Positions 53,140-64,000 of a stretch of 64,000 nucleotides of DNA are shown one piece after another; position 1 is the stretch's first letter; every line of letters begins with the position of its first letter. Made by a program: the position numbers and the translations under genes. Origin of the DNA: Rhizoclosmatium globosum (lineage: Eukaryota; Chytridiomycota; Chytridiomycetes; Chytridiales; Chytriomycetaceae); NCBI GenBank assembly GCA_002104985.1, contig MCGO01000033.1, forward strand, positions 62,001 to 126,000. Direction: 5' to 3'. The notes beneath the pieces are model-generated. The model was given only the letters and a program-made list of their open reading frames with translations, was not told the DNA's origin and did no database searches.

Positions 53140-54175
53140 TTACAAGCCAAAGTATGCTGAAGCGTAAATAGTATACGAACAGCTACTGACACAGATTCTC
53201 AAATAACTTTCCGCTCCATCATCAATCCACGCAACTTTTTCTAAGAACCGTATAGAGCTCTTGCCCAACCCACCAGTAGTATCCAAGACAAAGGGGACAA
53301 ACTCTAGGCCAATAGACTGACAACCAGACAAATACTTTTCATTCTTTGTAGATTCCTGTCCACGAACAGCATTTCCAACCTTAAATCCCACCAGGCCACG
53401 TGAGGTGAGTGGATGAACAACACTGATATCCACACAGACAGTTTTCCCATCATAAAAGGCATAGACTAGAAGATTAGCTGGCCAAAGATCTCCTGAACTT
53501 GAAGGCAGGTGTACTTCGCCATTCTCCCAACGAAGGATTCCAACTTGACGAACCAGAGCAGCCAAAGTATCTCTTAAGAAATTATGTCTACTCCAAGAGC
53601 CTGAGTGACCCCCACAGCAGAAAGCATGATCACCAAACAAAGTCATCACATGTTCACAATGAGGACAATGACAACGGCCTGTATAGAGCGGCATGAGAAG
53701 GCGATAGCGGAGGATAGCACGGTATTCTACAGGAGACATAACCAAGTGCAGACCTTCCATTGGAAGAGCCAACAAGAACGACAATGCATGCTGTTGGGTA
53801 AATGATTGAAGTAAAGCCTGATTACGAGGAAGAAACCATCCTGTGGACTTGTCAAACCAACGCAAATTATTTCCAGATGTTGCCAAGAACTCCTTGTGAA
53901 GAACTAAATTGAAGACTCCCGCCAAATGTTTTTGTGTTGGAGAGGTGGAGGATGAGACTTCATTACGGAGAACATTGACAGAGGGGTAAGACAAGCAGGA
54001 TGAAAGAAAGACAAGTACTGGATCAAACATAGGACCAAAAGGAGACAGACCAGATGATGACAAGATGGCAGACTGAAGAGGGGCTGTAGATAGTTTGTTG
54101 TTGATGTTAATTTTTGGAAAGACTTCATTTATAAAGAGTTCTGAGAAAAGGAAGTCTTCATGAACTTCAACAAAA
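53140..54175 (-). CDS. C-terminal fragment of a non-LTR retrotransposon-type protein
   Basis: Open frame of about 345 codons from an upstream stop at ~54176; the internal start at 54063 is the conventional one. It contains CHCPHC followed by GDHAFCC and RHNFLRDTLAALV, then E...LWPANLLVYAF..KTVCVDISVVHPLTSRG. This C-x2-C / H / RHxxLRD / PAD-like / VDxxVxxPL series is what I know from the region downstream of RT in certain non-LTR retrotransposon proteins, where it may form a restriction-like nuclease. The RT itself is not visible next to it, so this is probably a 5'-truncated copy. The alternative is a domesticated gene. Family assignment is from memory and moderate. Confidence 0.5.
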
Positions 54176-55458
54176 ATCTATCTATTTCATTGTTTTCTGA
54201 TGTGTCAGTGTTGTCTTTATCCAATCAGGTTGGTGTTTTCCTATTCTTGTCTGTCCTCTTGGTCTGTTCCTTTGTCCTTTGTTATTGTGACTGGGTTGTA
54301 GAAGAACCTTTGATACCATTTTAATGGCTCTCATATCTGTTGTGGACCGAGCAGTCGTGTTCCTTTGTTTAGCTCTCTGTTGTCTTGTGTTTCTGTTTCC
54401 TTTTTTTGGTTTGTTTCTGGGTCCCTCATGCTTCTGTTGTGTGTTAATTTGTCTGACTTTTTTCATTGTTAGATTACCTAATTTGTTTATATCGTTTTTT
54501 CAATTCTTGGTTTCCAGATTTTTCCCTACCAAATTTCCTTCTGTGTTGTTACTGTTGTGTTTGAGGTTTCATGATGCCACGTTTCTACTAAATTCTGAGC
54601 ATTACGTTTGGTTTGAGGCCATATCACAACATATGTGAATGTCAGTTTATCTGCTTGAGGGAAAGTGCGCTTCGTTTAAACAATACAAAATATTAACAAG
54701 AGTACTAGATTATAACAAAACATATAATAACAGGAACCTCCATTTCCTTGTTCCTACTAATCCAAACACGCACACCTACTAAAAACCCTATAATAATTTC
54801 CAGAACAATATACTTAACGAGTTGCAGTGATGCAGAATACGTCAAACCATTTATGCTGGTTGGGTGATGTGAAATAGAACTCAATTTTCCCGGACAGTGC
54901 ACAAATGCTCAATTTCAGCTCAATAACTACAAGTGCTACAGAGACGAGGTTAGCATCAATGTAACTCAAAAATCCAGGATATAAACATACTAGTTTTTTT
55001 GGTTTTACGCAAGAAATATCGGTCATCTCTTGAAAAGCCCTGATTCTGATAGCCCCGTTTCAGTGCTTGCCAATGATCATTGAATGTGCTTGATATTGCA
55101 AACTGATTGCGTAGCAAGGCATGCTTGAAAAAGTACAAAATCATCCGGGAAAACATTACAAATGACCATGCCGCCATATATCGAACCTGCCTTGCAATAT
55201 AATACTAACAAAATAGAATCGCATAGTAAAATTATAATAATACATGGCGACTGTAGTCTCTGACTTGTTTTCCCCCCTCCTTTTTGTTCCAACTTCATTG
55301 AAGGAAAAATGCTCTGCTGTTAATCTTTTCTTACATTAATTTACTTGATTGGTTTATTTTCAAAAAAATGGTCATTTCCCGGATCCTCCTGCCTATTTCA
55401 TCTCTTGGATTTTGATTTTGTTGTCTTGTCTTTAATCTCTGTTTCATTCTGTTTTCTC
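54176..55458. other. Gene-poor AT-rich stretch
   Basis: No convincing gene. A basic open frame on the minus strand (54466-54182, rich in K, R, N, Q) directly precedes the non-LTR-type ORF and might belong to the same element. The rest has short random frames only. Confidence 0.45.
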
Positions 55459-56109
55459 TTACAGCTGATTGCAAAAAGAATGATCCACCCACTATTTTTT
55501 GGAGTGAAAATGTGCAATAAAACAGATGGAAAGTGAAGGGAAAAGGCCTCATCTCCAATTGGAAAACCGTTGTATTTCGAATGAAAAGCTTGCGCAGGTT
55601 TGTGGCTTGGACAACATGTGAGATACGCTGCATGCCCTGCCAGTGCTGCGTGTACTGTCTTCATGTATCATATTTTGACATATTTGCTTCAAATTGACGC
55701 AAATGACATACAGAAAGGACATTAGTCACGCATTCATACAATTCAGGGCTCTGAACTGCCATGATTTTATTCATTTTGTCGACAGTTAGATAGGGTAAGA
55801 AATCTTGTCAAGACAGTCGATGCAGTTGGTAGGAACCAACCAACTACTTGGATAGAGCTGTGCCTCACTTTCTTTGTGATTGCTCGCAATTAAAATTTAG
55901 CCTCATGTAAGGCAGTGCACGCAGCATCCGCAGGGCATGCAGTGTCTCACATGTTGTCCAAGCCACAAACCTGCGCAAGCTTTTCATTCGAAATACAACG
56001 GTTTTCCAATTGGAGATGAGGCTTTTTCCCTTCACTTTCCATCTGTTTTATTGCACATTTTCACTCCAAAAAATAGTGGGTGGATCATTCTTTTTGCAAT
56101 CAGCTGTAA
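55459..56109. repeat. Foldback repeat, ~190-bp inverted arms
   Basis: Positions 55459-55652 recur inverted at 55918-56109 with a few small differences, around a ~265-bp non-homologous centre. Both arms encode the same short open frame (SHKPAQAFHSKYNGFP...) on opposite strands, a direct sign of the inversion. Arms run from ACAGCTGATT at one end to CTGCGTG at the other. It could form a long hairpin and may be a foldback transposon or a local inverted duplication. Confidence 0.85.
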
Positions 56110-57208
56110 TTTACGTCTTGCATTGTAGTACAAGAAGTGTGATCATTTTTCTCCCGTATCTTTATCCTGGTTGCTTCAGTTTGCACACAGCTACATAGAT
56201 GGTCATTTATTTCTACCTCCTTATGGCGAAAACCATGTTCCATTTGGGTAGGCTTTTTGGTGTTTTTCCTGGTAGTAACTGATGCTGTGTATCATATCTT
56301 GCATAGGATTGACGTCCTCTTTTCTGTCGTGACTGTGAGTTTCACTGGTGGCAATTGCTGTCAGTTTGTGGTTTCTTTGTAGTAGTTTAAATATGAGTCC
56401 AAAGTTGATACTACATTGTTATGGCTTTGGAATGCAATGAATAGGTACATGGTTGAGTTAAAATAGATACTGCGGACCCTTGTTCACCTTACGAGGAAAT
56501 GCGGTTGCAAACATGCTGTACTAGATTATCTGAAGGTTTGCCATTCTAATTCAGATAGCACAGCAAAGTAGGTCACCTGATTTTATCTATACTTTTATGT
56601 TTGTGCACAGGTTTGGTGTGTATAGGTCGTTCCAGTTCTTGAGTCCATAGAGTTTGGATTGTTCCAGGAGTGAGTTGGCAAAAGTTTATTTCCTTTACTT
56701 AGTGTTTTATCTTCCTATAAATGACAAATTCAATCTACTTTACAAAGATGATGCCTGCAAATACAACAACACAATGCTAATTGACAGGGACACGGTGGAG
56801 GGTGTCCAATGCTTGACTGAATTGAATCTTCACTGACTTTCTGCACCGCTGAGCTTGGGATTGGCAATTTCCAGAGTCTATGACTCACTGTTGGCGATTC
56901 TACAAAGCTCTGCATTGATCACAAGGAACAACTCAAAGAATTCTGCAAACCTCTAAGACGCAAGTGAACAGCTGACAAGGGAGTACTTCCAGGTCAAGTT
57001 CACACCAATGAGCAACCTATTACTGGTGTTTCAGTTGATTCTGACTACGACGTGGACACTCAAGCAGACTATCAAGACAATGAGGAAAACTACTGGTCTC
57101 CAATGACTATTCCTGTCACTCTCCTTCCTGGAATCGGACGGAAGCCTACTGTTCTGTTGTATGAGGCACGTGGAGAAGAGGACGCAGACAAAAGAAAGAA
57201 GGGGACCC
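56110..57208. other. Unassigned region with one coding-like fragment
   Basis: Mostly AT-rich with no gene. From 56970 to 57258 the plus strand has one coherent open frame with DSDYDVDTQADYQDNEENYW and VTLLPGIGRKPTVLLYEARG. Its composition looks protein-coding, but I recognise no family; it may be a transposon relic. Confidence 0.35.
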
Positions 57209-57314
57209 AACTTAACCAAGGTCAGGGACTGAACCTAAGAAAGTCAGGAGCCTCCTAACCTAACCTAACTTAACCAAGGCCAGGGACTGAACCTAAGAAT
57301 GTTAGGAGCCTCCT
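57209..57314 (+). repeat. Direct repeat, two ~48-bp copies
   Basis: AACTTAACCAAGGTCAGGGA...GGAGCCTCCT occurs at about 57209 and again at about 57267, separated by CCTAACCTAAC-like sequence. A small local duplication. Confidence 0.7.
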
Positions 57315-57779
57315 GAGAGGGGCAAGTATCAACAACAAAATTTTGTCATGAAATTGAGGAACAAGTACTCATCCAACAAAATACTCCTTGAAAGCAGAAC
57401 GCTTATATTTGAGTTTGGGCATTGTGATCAGTGGGTTTTTCACTTGGCAGAGCAGAAGGTTGGCGTGGCCTTGGATTCTCCCCCTAATCTCCCAAGGCAG
57501 ATAGGCTTCAATCAAGACTTGTTCCTTGTCTTTCCAAATGGAGATGACATTTAGGTAAATCTGTCTAAGCAAATAAGAGTTGTTTTGTGAAATTGTGATA
57601 GGAGTTGTACATGATTAGTTCAATTGATATAGCTTTAACAAACAATACAAGAATCTAGACCCTTTAATAGCTGTCACTGGGTCCTCTTGATTGTCAACCC
57701 AGTCTCAATTCTTTCTCAGCCAAGAAGAAAAGCATTGCTCTATCTGGAACAACTTCAATATCAAGAACAAGTTACAACA

Positions 57780-58640
57780 CTCACAGGATTGAAATCCGGC
57801 AAAAACGGAGAAAGATCAAAATAACATCATGCTCATCACAAATATCTTGCTTTTGATCTTGTTTGTGAATGGAGCAGTTATTAAGAACAAGAACACTATG
57901 AGGCGTTGGGTAGGATTATTGCCTAAGACTCACAAGCTCGTCCTCGACCCAATCTGTAAACTCATTAACCCTCATGGACGTCATAAGCCAATAAGCCTTC
58001 AGGGACACAAGCTCCAATTAGAGTACACCTTGTGCCTCTTACAAAGTGTCCTCGTAAGCCGATTCTCCAGTGAGTGCCCAACCATATGAACATTGCACTG
58101 TTTTCCAATTATTGCTACTCTCATCTACAAACACAAGTTGATTGGATTGATATCTGGTAATAAAAATAGTGAAACCAGCACATTTGGATTCATTACGCTC
58201 CTGAGCTTTCTTGGAAAGCTTCGATATGACATATGAGTGAAAGTACACACAGCAACACCATACCTTCTTGTGTGAGATGCCCATTTGCAAGTCCCGTTAT
58301 AGAGTGTAAATGTTGATTTCCATGGCAAACGCCTCGGATACCAAGGCTGCAAGCTCAGCAAGATACAAAGAGGGGACAGCTCTCAATCTCATGATATTGT
58401 ACTTTGGAGAGAGTATTATTTAATGTATATAATGTCAGGTTGAATGTACTCACTGTTCGAGCAGCTCGGCTGATACTGCATGGTCTGCCAGACAAGTTCT
58501 GCGTTGTGTTGCCATAGAGCCACAATTTGTTTGATGGATGTGAGAGATACTTCCAGGTGTTCCTTTATCACATCTGGGTCAAGGCCTGCAAGGTGCTTGT
58601 TGATGACCAGTTCTCTGATCCGGGATTCCCTTCATGGAAT
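57780..58640 (-). pseudogene. Degraded DDE_3 (Tc1/mariner-like) transposase
   Basis: Pieces in order on the minus strand, in shifting frames: a helix-turn-helix part (RELVINKHLAGLDPDVIKEH, near 58620-58450), then LVFVDESSNNWKTVQCSYGW (second catalytic region, near 58140-58080), then VRGTRCTLIGACVPEGLLAY, then LVLNNCSIHK (near 57890, where active copies have LVLDNxxIH) and a PDFNP motif near 57800. At least two frame changes and the D-to-N change show it is dead. This is the DDE_3 superfamily of IS630/Tc1 transposases frequent in fungi. No terminal repeats were found around it. Confidence 0.72.
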
Positions 58641-60295
58641 TCATATGTGATGGATACTTAGGTATCTAAGTAAACATTGCGTACTATTTATCAAGAAGAT
58701 GCTCTGCTGTTGCGGTATTTGTTTTGCATTTTCCATCAACACCTCTCATCATAGAACAGTAACCAGAAACATACTTTCCTTTATTCAACAATGCAGAACT
58801 GCTGCATTGAACCAAAAAAACACAACTAATAAACCAAACTCTTGCAAGATGGATCCATTTGCAACAGATCAACTCACTGCAAGCCAAATAATTATGTGGA
58901 CTGGGCAAAACACAGGAAATTGTCACATGACAACATGATGGGGGAAATCATACAGAAATAAAATGTCCATTTTTTGTTGGGAACAAATTCTGAACGCCTA
59001 GCATGAAGCATGTGGCGGAGTTGTTGAAGCAAATACTGTATTGGAATTTGCTGAAGAAACAATACAGAGAAATGTGATTGACACTGCTTGCTGTTGGTTT
59101 GCTACTTGAGAACACCTCATTCAGTTAAAAGATCACTAGATCACAATAAATCTTTTGAATAAAAAAAGTTTCAAGTATTAATGTATGCAATTGTCAGTGC
59201 ACCAAATTCAAAAACTAAAATGAGAATAAACTATCCATACATGAAAATTGGAGGACTACAAAAGGAAAATTCTATTGGACCAGTGCTGAACTTTTCTGGT
59301 GCAGAAGGTGTTCTTATGCACCAACATGAAATGAAACATGTGGTCTAAATTGGGGAAGTTGGTAAACAACTGATTTCAATGGGTCTCTTCTTCAAACAAA
59401 GTAAAATTGCGAATTTCCTTTGCAAATAATTTAAAATCATCAGCTTCTTGAATCAGTAAGAGTTATAAAATGGGCTTAGAGTTAGATGGCAGTGGAATCT
59501 CTGATTACTTGCAACTATAACTGAGTGGTAAATGAGTTGGGAAGAGAAAATTTGTGGCATTCTTATGACAAGGTGTCTGCCTGGAGTTACAGCTCTGTAT
59601 TTGTTCAAAGATGAGATACACAACAACTAGCCAAGGACGCTGGTGGACCATTTTTAGATCCTGAGATACTTGCAATCACAGTGTGACAACAGAGCAGCAG
59701 TGTCAAATGCATTAGGAGTTAGAGGTAGTGGGAGTTTGTGGCTGGAGAAGAAAGCAAGCATTTTGCATGCCAACTCCATAGAAAATTGGACTTCCAAAAA
59801 CGTGGGGGCCTTTTGCAATATTCTCTCTTACAATTGACTCCAAGCCACTGCCACGCTATGACAGCGTCAACTGGCGTCAAGGGGTGTTGTTTCACAGTAC
59901 CAATATGGATTCGGAGGCACTCGCTGCCAGGCTTGAGCCGCTTGGATTGCAAACTAATATGGCAAGAATGGATTATGCACAGGTCCTTCAGCGCTACACT
60001 TAAGCAGAGTTCAACAGTATGATTTCACTACAGAAGGAGCAATCACTGTTAATATTTTTTTTTGCTGGCCTTGTGAATGATGAGTGCAACATTGTATATA
60101 TCTGAACAATTCTTTGGAAGAATGCCAAGGAAAAGCCGAAAAATTTGGGAGGATTGCACTTGGATGGAGAACAATATGGACTCCCAAAGGTCTTAAACAC
60201 GCCAACATTTTTGTGGATTGATGCTATTACGTATGTGCAAGAAAAGCCATTGCAGAACTCTGTTCTGTTGAATAACTGGTTTTTGGTTGGAGAGG
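58641..60295. other. Gene-poor region
   Basis: Short frames only. On the plus strand 59800-60002 reads as a coherent open stretch (VNWRQGVLFHSTNMDSEALA...VLQRYT, stop TAA), perhaps a relic of a mobile element, unrecognised. Confidence 0.35.
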
Positions 60296-60378
60296 GAAGT
60301 GGAAATGGAAGTGAAAGTGGAAGTGGAAGCGGAAGTGGAAGAAGTATAGACGTGGAAGTAGAGGTGGAAGTGAAATGG
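60296..60378 (+). repeat. GGAAGT-type hexanucleotide microsatellite
   Basis: A purine-only strand of imperfect GGAAGT/GGAAAT units, strongly strand-asymmetric, so it could adopt triplex-type structures. Non-coding. Confidence 0.85.
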
Positions 60379-61973
60379 TTGACTATCATCCTGGGGTATC
60401 AATTCTTTCAACTCTCTTTTTTCCATAAGGACATCTTGCTCTTCTCAGAGAACCAGCTTCTCTCTTTTTTTTGAAAAATTAATCCAGAAAGTGACAGCAG
60501 CGTATTGTTCCATATAAATGTCATATATTGCTCATTACTTGGTTGTCTCCCAATGACATTCCCTCAATCTCCATTACCAGTTGAAATCAGAAACTTTTTC
60601 ATAGTTATACGGAATTTACTTGTTTTATTAACTGGATTTGAGCTTCTTGTGGACATATATAGAGAAAAAACAAAACATTTTCTTCTCATTTTTGTCCAGA
60701 ACGGCGACCTATATAGAAAACATCAGCCTAGTTGAATACTGAGGCTTGATTCAGATACAAAAACCAAACATAAAAAAATAAATGATAAGCATTTTTTTAA
60801 ATTATGAAATAGTAACAAGCCATAACCAGTCTCCCAACTGTGTTTTTATTCAAAGGGAAACAACCTTGCTTCATTCTTGGAGGAGTCAACAAATTCTTCT
60901 TCCTGTTTTGATTCCTTTTTTCTTTGATTTTCTTATCTTGGGTTTCAATAAAATAGTTTGCACTGCTGTTCTAACTTCTAACAGAGGGAATCAAATCGCT
61001 GCATTGAGGGTTCTCACTGCTGGATTCCTTTCTTTCATCGACTTGTTGAATCACACACTTGTTGATTAAGAAGGTAGGGTGTGTCTCCCACACAGTTGCC
61101 TCCCCAATAACACAACATTTCTCCAACCAACAAGGGAGCACACAATGCGTTATGGTTCCACCTTCCTTTCCCATTTAAAAAGGCTCTGAATAACACTTTA
61201 CGATCTGATCAACCACAAAAGTAACCATATTCTGCATCAGTTTGAATCATTAAATCTGACAACTTTTTAAAAGCTGAGCAATCATCTCGTCACCCACCCA
61301 CAATTGGAAAGCAAGCCGAACTCCTCAAACTCCCTCCTTTTCAAAAATAGTTTGACAAGCAGCCTGCAATTATGAGCCAAAATTGGTAGTGTTAAAAGAA
61401 GAAGGTAGGTATGGAAGTAATCTACACTGGTGAGCCCAAAGACACTTTAAGTCTTGTGCTCAGAAAGGTTCATTATTTTGAAGAAAATAAGGGGAGGGAC
61501 ACAATTGCGTAATGTTGTGGTGATAAGAATTTTTTATTACAAAGCACAATTTCTATCTTGATTTGATTGATGTGTGAATAAAACATTGAGTGTTACAATG
61601 CAATCTTGAAGAAAAATGAAAAAGCAGTCAAGCAACATCCTAATGAAGTTTACTATGTCTTGCCTCCTGGGCTTACTTAGCTTGAATATTCAATATTTGT
61701 TGATCATGCCAACACATCTATGGCCAGCATATTATTAAAGAGTCTCCTGGATGGTGATCGGGATGACAACATTTCAAGCACATGGACACAATGCCCAATA
61801 AGACAATAAGCCACAATGAACTCCAACATTTCTCAACAACATGAAACACAAAAGAAATAAAACATTTATTCCTTCAAGATCCTTTCCAAATACATTCCAA
61901 ACCTCACAGATTCTATAATCTGGCAGTTTGTTGTCTAATCACTAATACCCAATTTTAAGTCGTTTCCCAATAC
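60379..61973. other. Gene-poor AT-rich region
   Basis: No gene, RNA or repeat that I can support; only short frames. Confidence 0.45.
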
Positions 61974-63945
61974 CCAGCTAAAGCTGCGGCGTGATCCTGG
62001 CTGGGTTCCTTCAGAAATGAATAAACGTTTTTATTTAATGTTTATTTAAAAAGTCGACAAAGGAGCTGAGTTATACCAATTACTTTGGAGACGTTGCAGT
62101 AGTTCTGCACGATTGCATCTCAAATGAAACTAGATATTTTAGACAGGGGTCTCGTTTTTGTTAAACAATAGAAAATATACGTTTATTAATACTTTTTAAT
62201 AGTGGGAATATTTGGGCAGAGTGTAGAATATGCTGGAAGGTTGTGGACGAGAACCCAACTTCAGTCTAAAAAAGTTAAGTATTTTTTGAGTTAATCCAGA
62301 ACGCGACGCGGACGTAATAAATCCACAAATGAATATTGTTTTATTATATAGAGAAAGTATAACGTTCTATGGTCTTGTATTTAGACCAGGGTTGTGGTTT
62401 GAGTTTTGGGTTGAACACCACTTGGCTGCGACTCGTGAACGGCTGAAGCGATTTGGCTGAAACTTTAGTGAACAATTAATAAAACTAATTTATATTACTG
62501 GTTAAAATATCGAAACGATCGAAGAAAGAATAAAGGAGCTACGCGGAGGCCCACACCTCGAACCCAACACGCGCAACTCGGGACCCTGAGCCGTTATCGA
62601 AAAAAACGGCTCTAGGTTGCCTTTGGATTTTGTTTTTTCATCATTTAATAAAGTTGGAGGGAAATCAGGAGAAAATTGAGGGAGGAGATAGGTTTTGAAG
62701 GAATTGGGTTCTGCCTGCCTCACGGCCGCCACGAACGCACCACCGCCGTCACTCCACTCTTATTTTTATAATACTTTTGTTCCGGTTTTGTCCTCGGAAA
62801 AAGCAGGACCGTGGAAAAAGCCTGGGCAAAAAAAAACACAGAGCTTCCCACGGTTGAGGTTCTGCCGAAAGGTTCGACTCTCGCCTACACATACATACGC
62901 AGAAGAAACCCCTGACTGGGTAAACCCAGCCAGGAAAACCCAGCTAAAGCTGGGGCGTGATCCTGGCTGGGTTCCTTCAGAAATGAATAAACGTTTTTAT
63001 TTAATGTTTATTTAAAAAGTCGACAAAGGAACTAAGTTATTCCAATTACTGTGGAGACGCTGCAGTAGTTCTGCACGAGGGCATCTCAAATGAAACTGGA
63101 TATATTAGACAGGGGTCTCGTTTTTGATAAACAATGGAAAATAAACGTGTATTAATACTTTTTAATGGTGGGAATATTTGGGCAGAGTGTAGAATGTGCT
63201 GGAAGGTTGTGGACGAGAACCCAACTTCAGTCTGAAAAAGAACAAGTATTTTTCGAGTTGATCCCGATCGCGACGAGGACTTAATAAACCGACAAATTAA
63301 TATTGTTTTATTATTAAGAGAAAGTATGACGTTCTATGGTCTTGAATTTAGACCAGGGTTGTGGTTTGAGTTTTGTGTTGATCACTACTTGCCTGCGACT
63401 CGGGAACGGCTGAAGCGAAATACCTGAAACTTTCGGGAACAATTAATAAAACTCATATTACTATCTAGTTGAAATATTGAAGAGATCGAACAAAGATTGA
63501 AGGAGCTGCGCCGGGGTACACACCTCGAACCCAACATGTGCAGCGTGGGAACCTGAGCCGTTATCGAGAAAAACGGCACTAGGTTGCCTTTATAATTTGT
63601 TTTTTCATCAATTAGGAAAGTTGGAGGAGAATAAATACAGGATTGACGGAGGAGATAGGTTTTTAAGGTTTTCGTTTCAGCCTGCCCCGCCTCTGCGGCC
63701 AACCCGCAACTGCCACTATCTCACTATTAATGTGCTTTATTAAACTAGATCTACACGCGTAATAATAGGAAAAGCTGTTTTATTTGGTGGTTTTTGATCC
63801 CGGTTTTGTCCTCGGAAAAGTAGGAACATAATGAATAGACACCCAAAAAAAAACAGGGAGCTTCCCACGGTTGAGGTTCTGCCGAAAGGTTCGACTCGCC
63901 TACACACACATCGCAGAAGAAACCCCTGACTGGGTAAACCCAGCC
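61974..63945. repeat. Tandem ~0.96-kb repeat, two diverged copies, continuing past the edge
   Basis: Sequence starting CCCAGCTAAAGCTG at 61974 starts again at 62940, and the block is followed end to end with clear but imperfect identity. Each copy has AAACGTTTTTATTTAATG near its start, a minus-strand open frame beginning MAA and ending in a shared SFI/SFN...SIF tail, and a CTTCCCACGGTTGAGGTTCT segment near its end. A third copy may start at the window edge. At the junction (62926-62972) AACCCAGCCAGGA and TCCTGGCTGGGTT form a stem around CCCAGCTAAAGCTGGG. Confidence 0.82.
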
Positions 63946-64000
63946 AGGAACACACATACATACGCAGAAGTAATCCCTGACTGGGTTCCTTCGGAAAGAA

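Noticed and set aside
57255..57275. CCTAACCTAAC-like run as an interstitial telomere
   Set aside because: Only two or three imperfect units; better explained as part of a 48-bp direct repeat.
58300..58400. FHGKRLGYQG peptide resembling a 5'-3' exoribonuclease block
   Set aside because: The match is a few residues on the strand opposite to the transposase relic, with no other exoribonuclease motif around.
62868..62892. GGTTCGACTC resembling a tRNA T-loop (also near 63885)
   Set aside because: No anticodon arm or acceptor stem can be folded around it, and it lies in the tandem repeat.

Overview
The window reads as nuclear DNA of an early-diverging, zoosporic (chytrid-like) fungus. This is inferred from a fungal core gene set (RPB1 with a heptad tail, NOP58, an MSS4-type PIP5 kinase, an ERG27-type sterol reductase, NAD-dependent glycerol-3-phosphate dehydrogenase) found beside genes common in chytrids: a plant-type LRR protein with an F-box-like start, an HCN/CNG-like ion channel and tetraspanin-like proteins. 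Introns are many and very short (about 43-122 nt), and genes are tightly packed from 1.4 to 52.5 kb. Exon joins were built by hand from GT-AG sites and reading phase, so ends may be off by a base.

Layout. 0.2-0.9 kb: 24-bp minisatellite. 1.0-15.3 kb: a broken duplicate of an LRR/SDR junction, the intact LRR and SDR genes, a coiled-coil gene, a cyclic-nucleotide-gated channel, two tandem CRAL-TRIO genes, a divergent pair acting on glycerol-3-phosphate (glycerophosphodiesterase and GPD1), and a third CRAL-TRIO gene. 15.8-30.0 kb: a gene for a secreted beta-trefoil/DUF3472-like protein, split in an exon by an 11.06-kb LTR retrotransposon with identical 1091-bp LTRs. 30.1-34.6 kb: ERG27, a C2H2 zinc finger gene and two tandem tetraspanin-like genes. 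34.8-39.8 kb: three more beta-trefoil/DUF3472-like paralogues. 40.0-52.5 kb: NOP58, PIP5K, RPB1 and an MFS transporter. 52.7-64.0 kb: gene-poor DNA with a MITE-like element, a non-LTR-type ORF, a foldback repeat, a degraded DDE_3 transposase and a roughly 0.96-kb tandem repeat.

Main discovery candidate. The retrotransposon has protease, Ty3/gypsy reverse transcriptase, RNase H, integrase and a chromodomain-like end. Between RNase H and integrase, in the same open frame as RT, it also carries a complete exonuclease III/APE1-type endonuclease domain (EEP fold) with every expected catalytic motif. Such endonucleases belong to LINE-type elements, and I know of no described Ty3/gypsy lineage with this order. 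The integrase is also split by about 270 unrecognised residues, and no gag is recognisable.

Data caution. At least five otherwise intact host genes or gene positions, including RPB1 (twice) and PIP5K, need exactly one extra base to stay in frame, mostly inside short homopolymers. This suggests residual indel errors in the assembly and should be weighed before calling any frameshift here biological.
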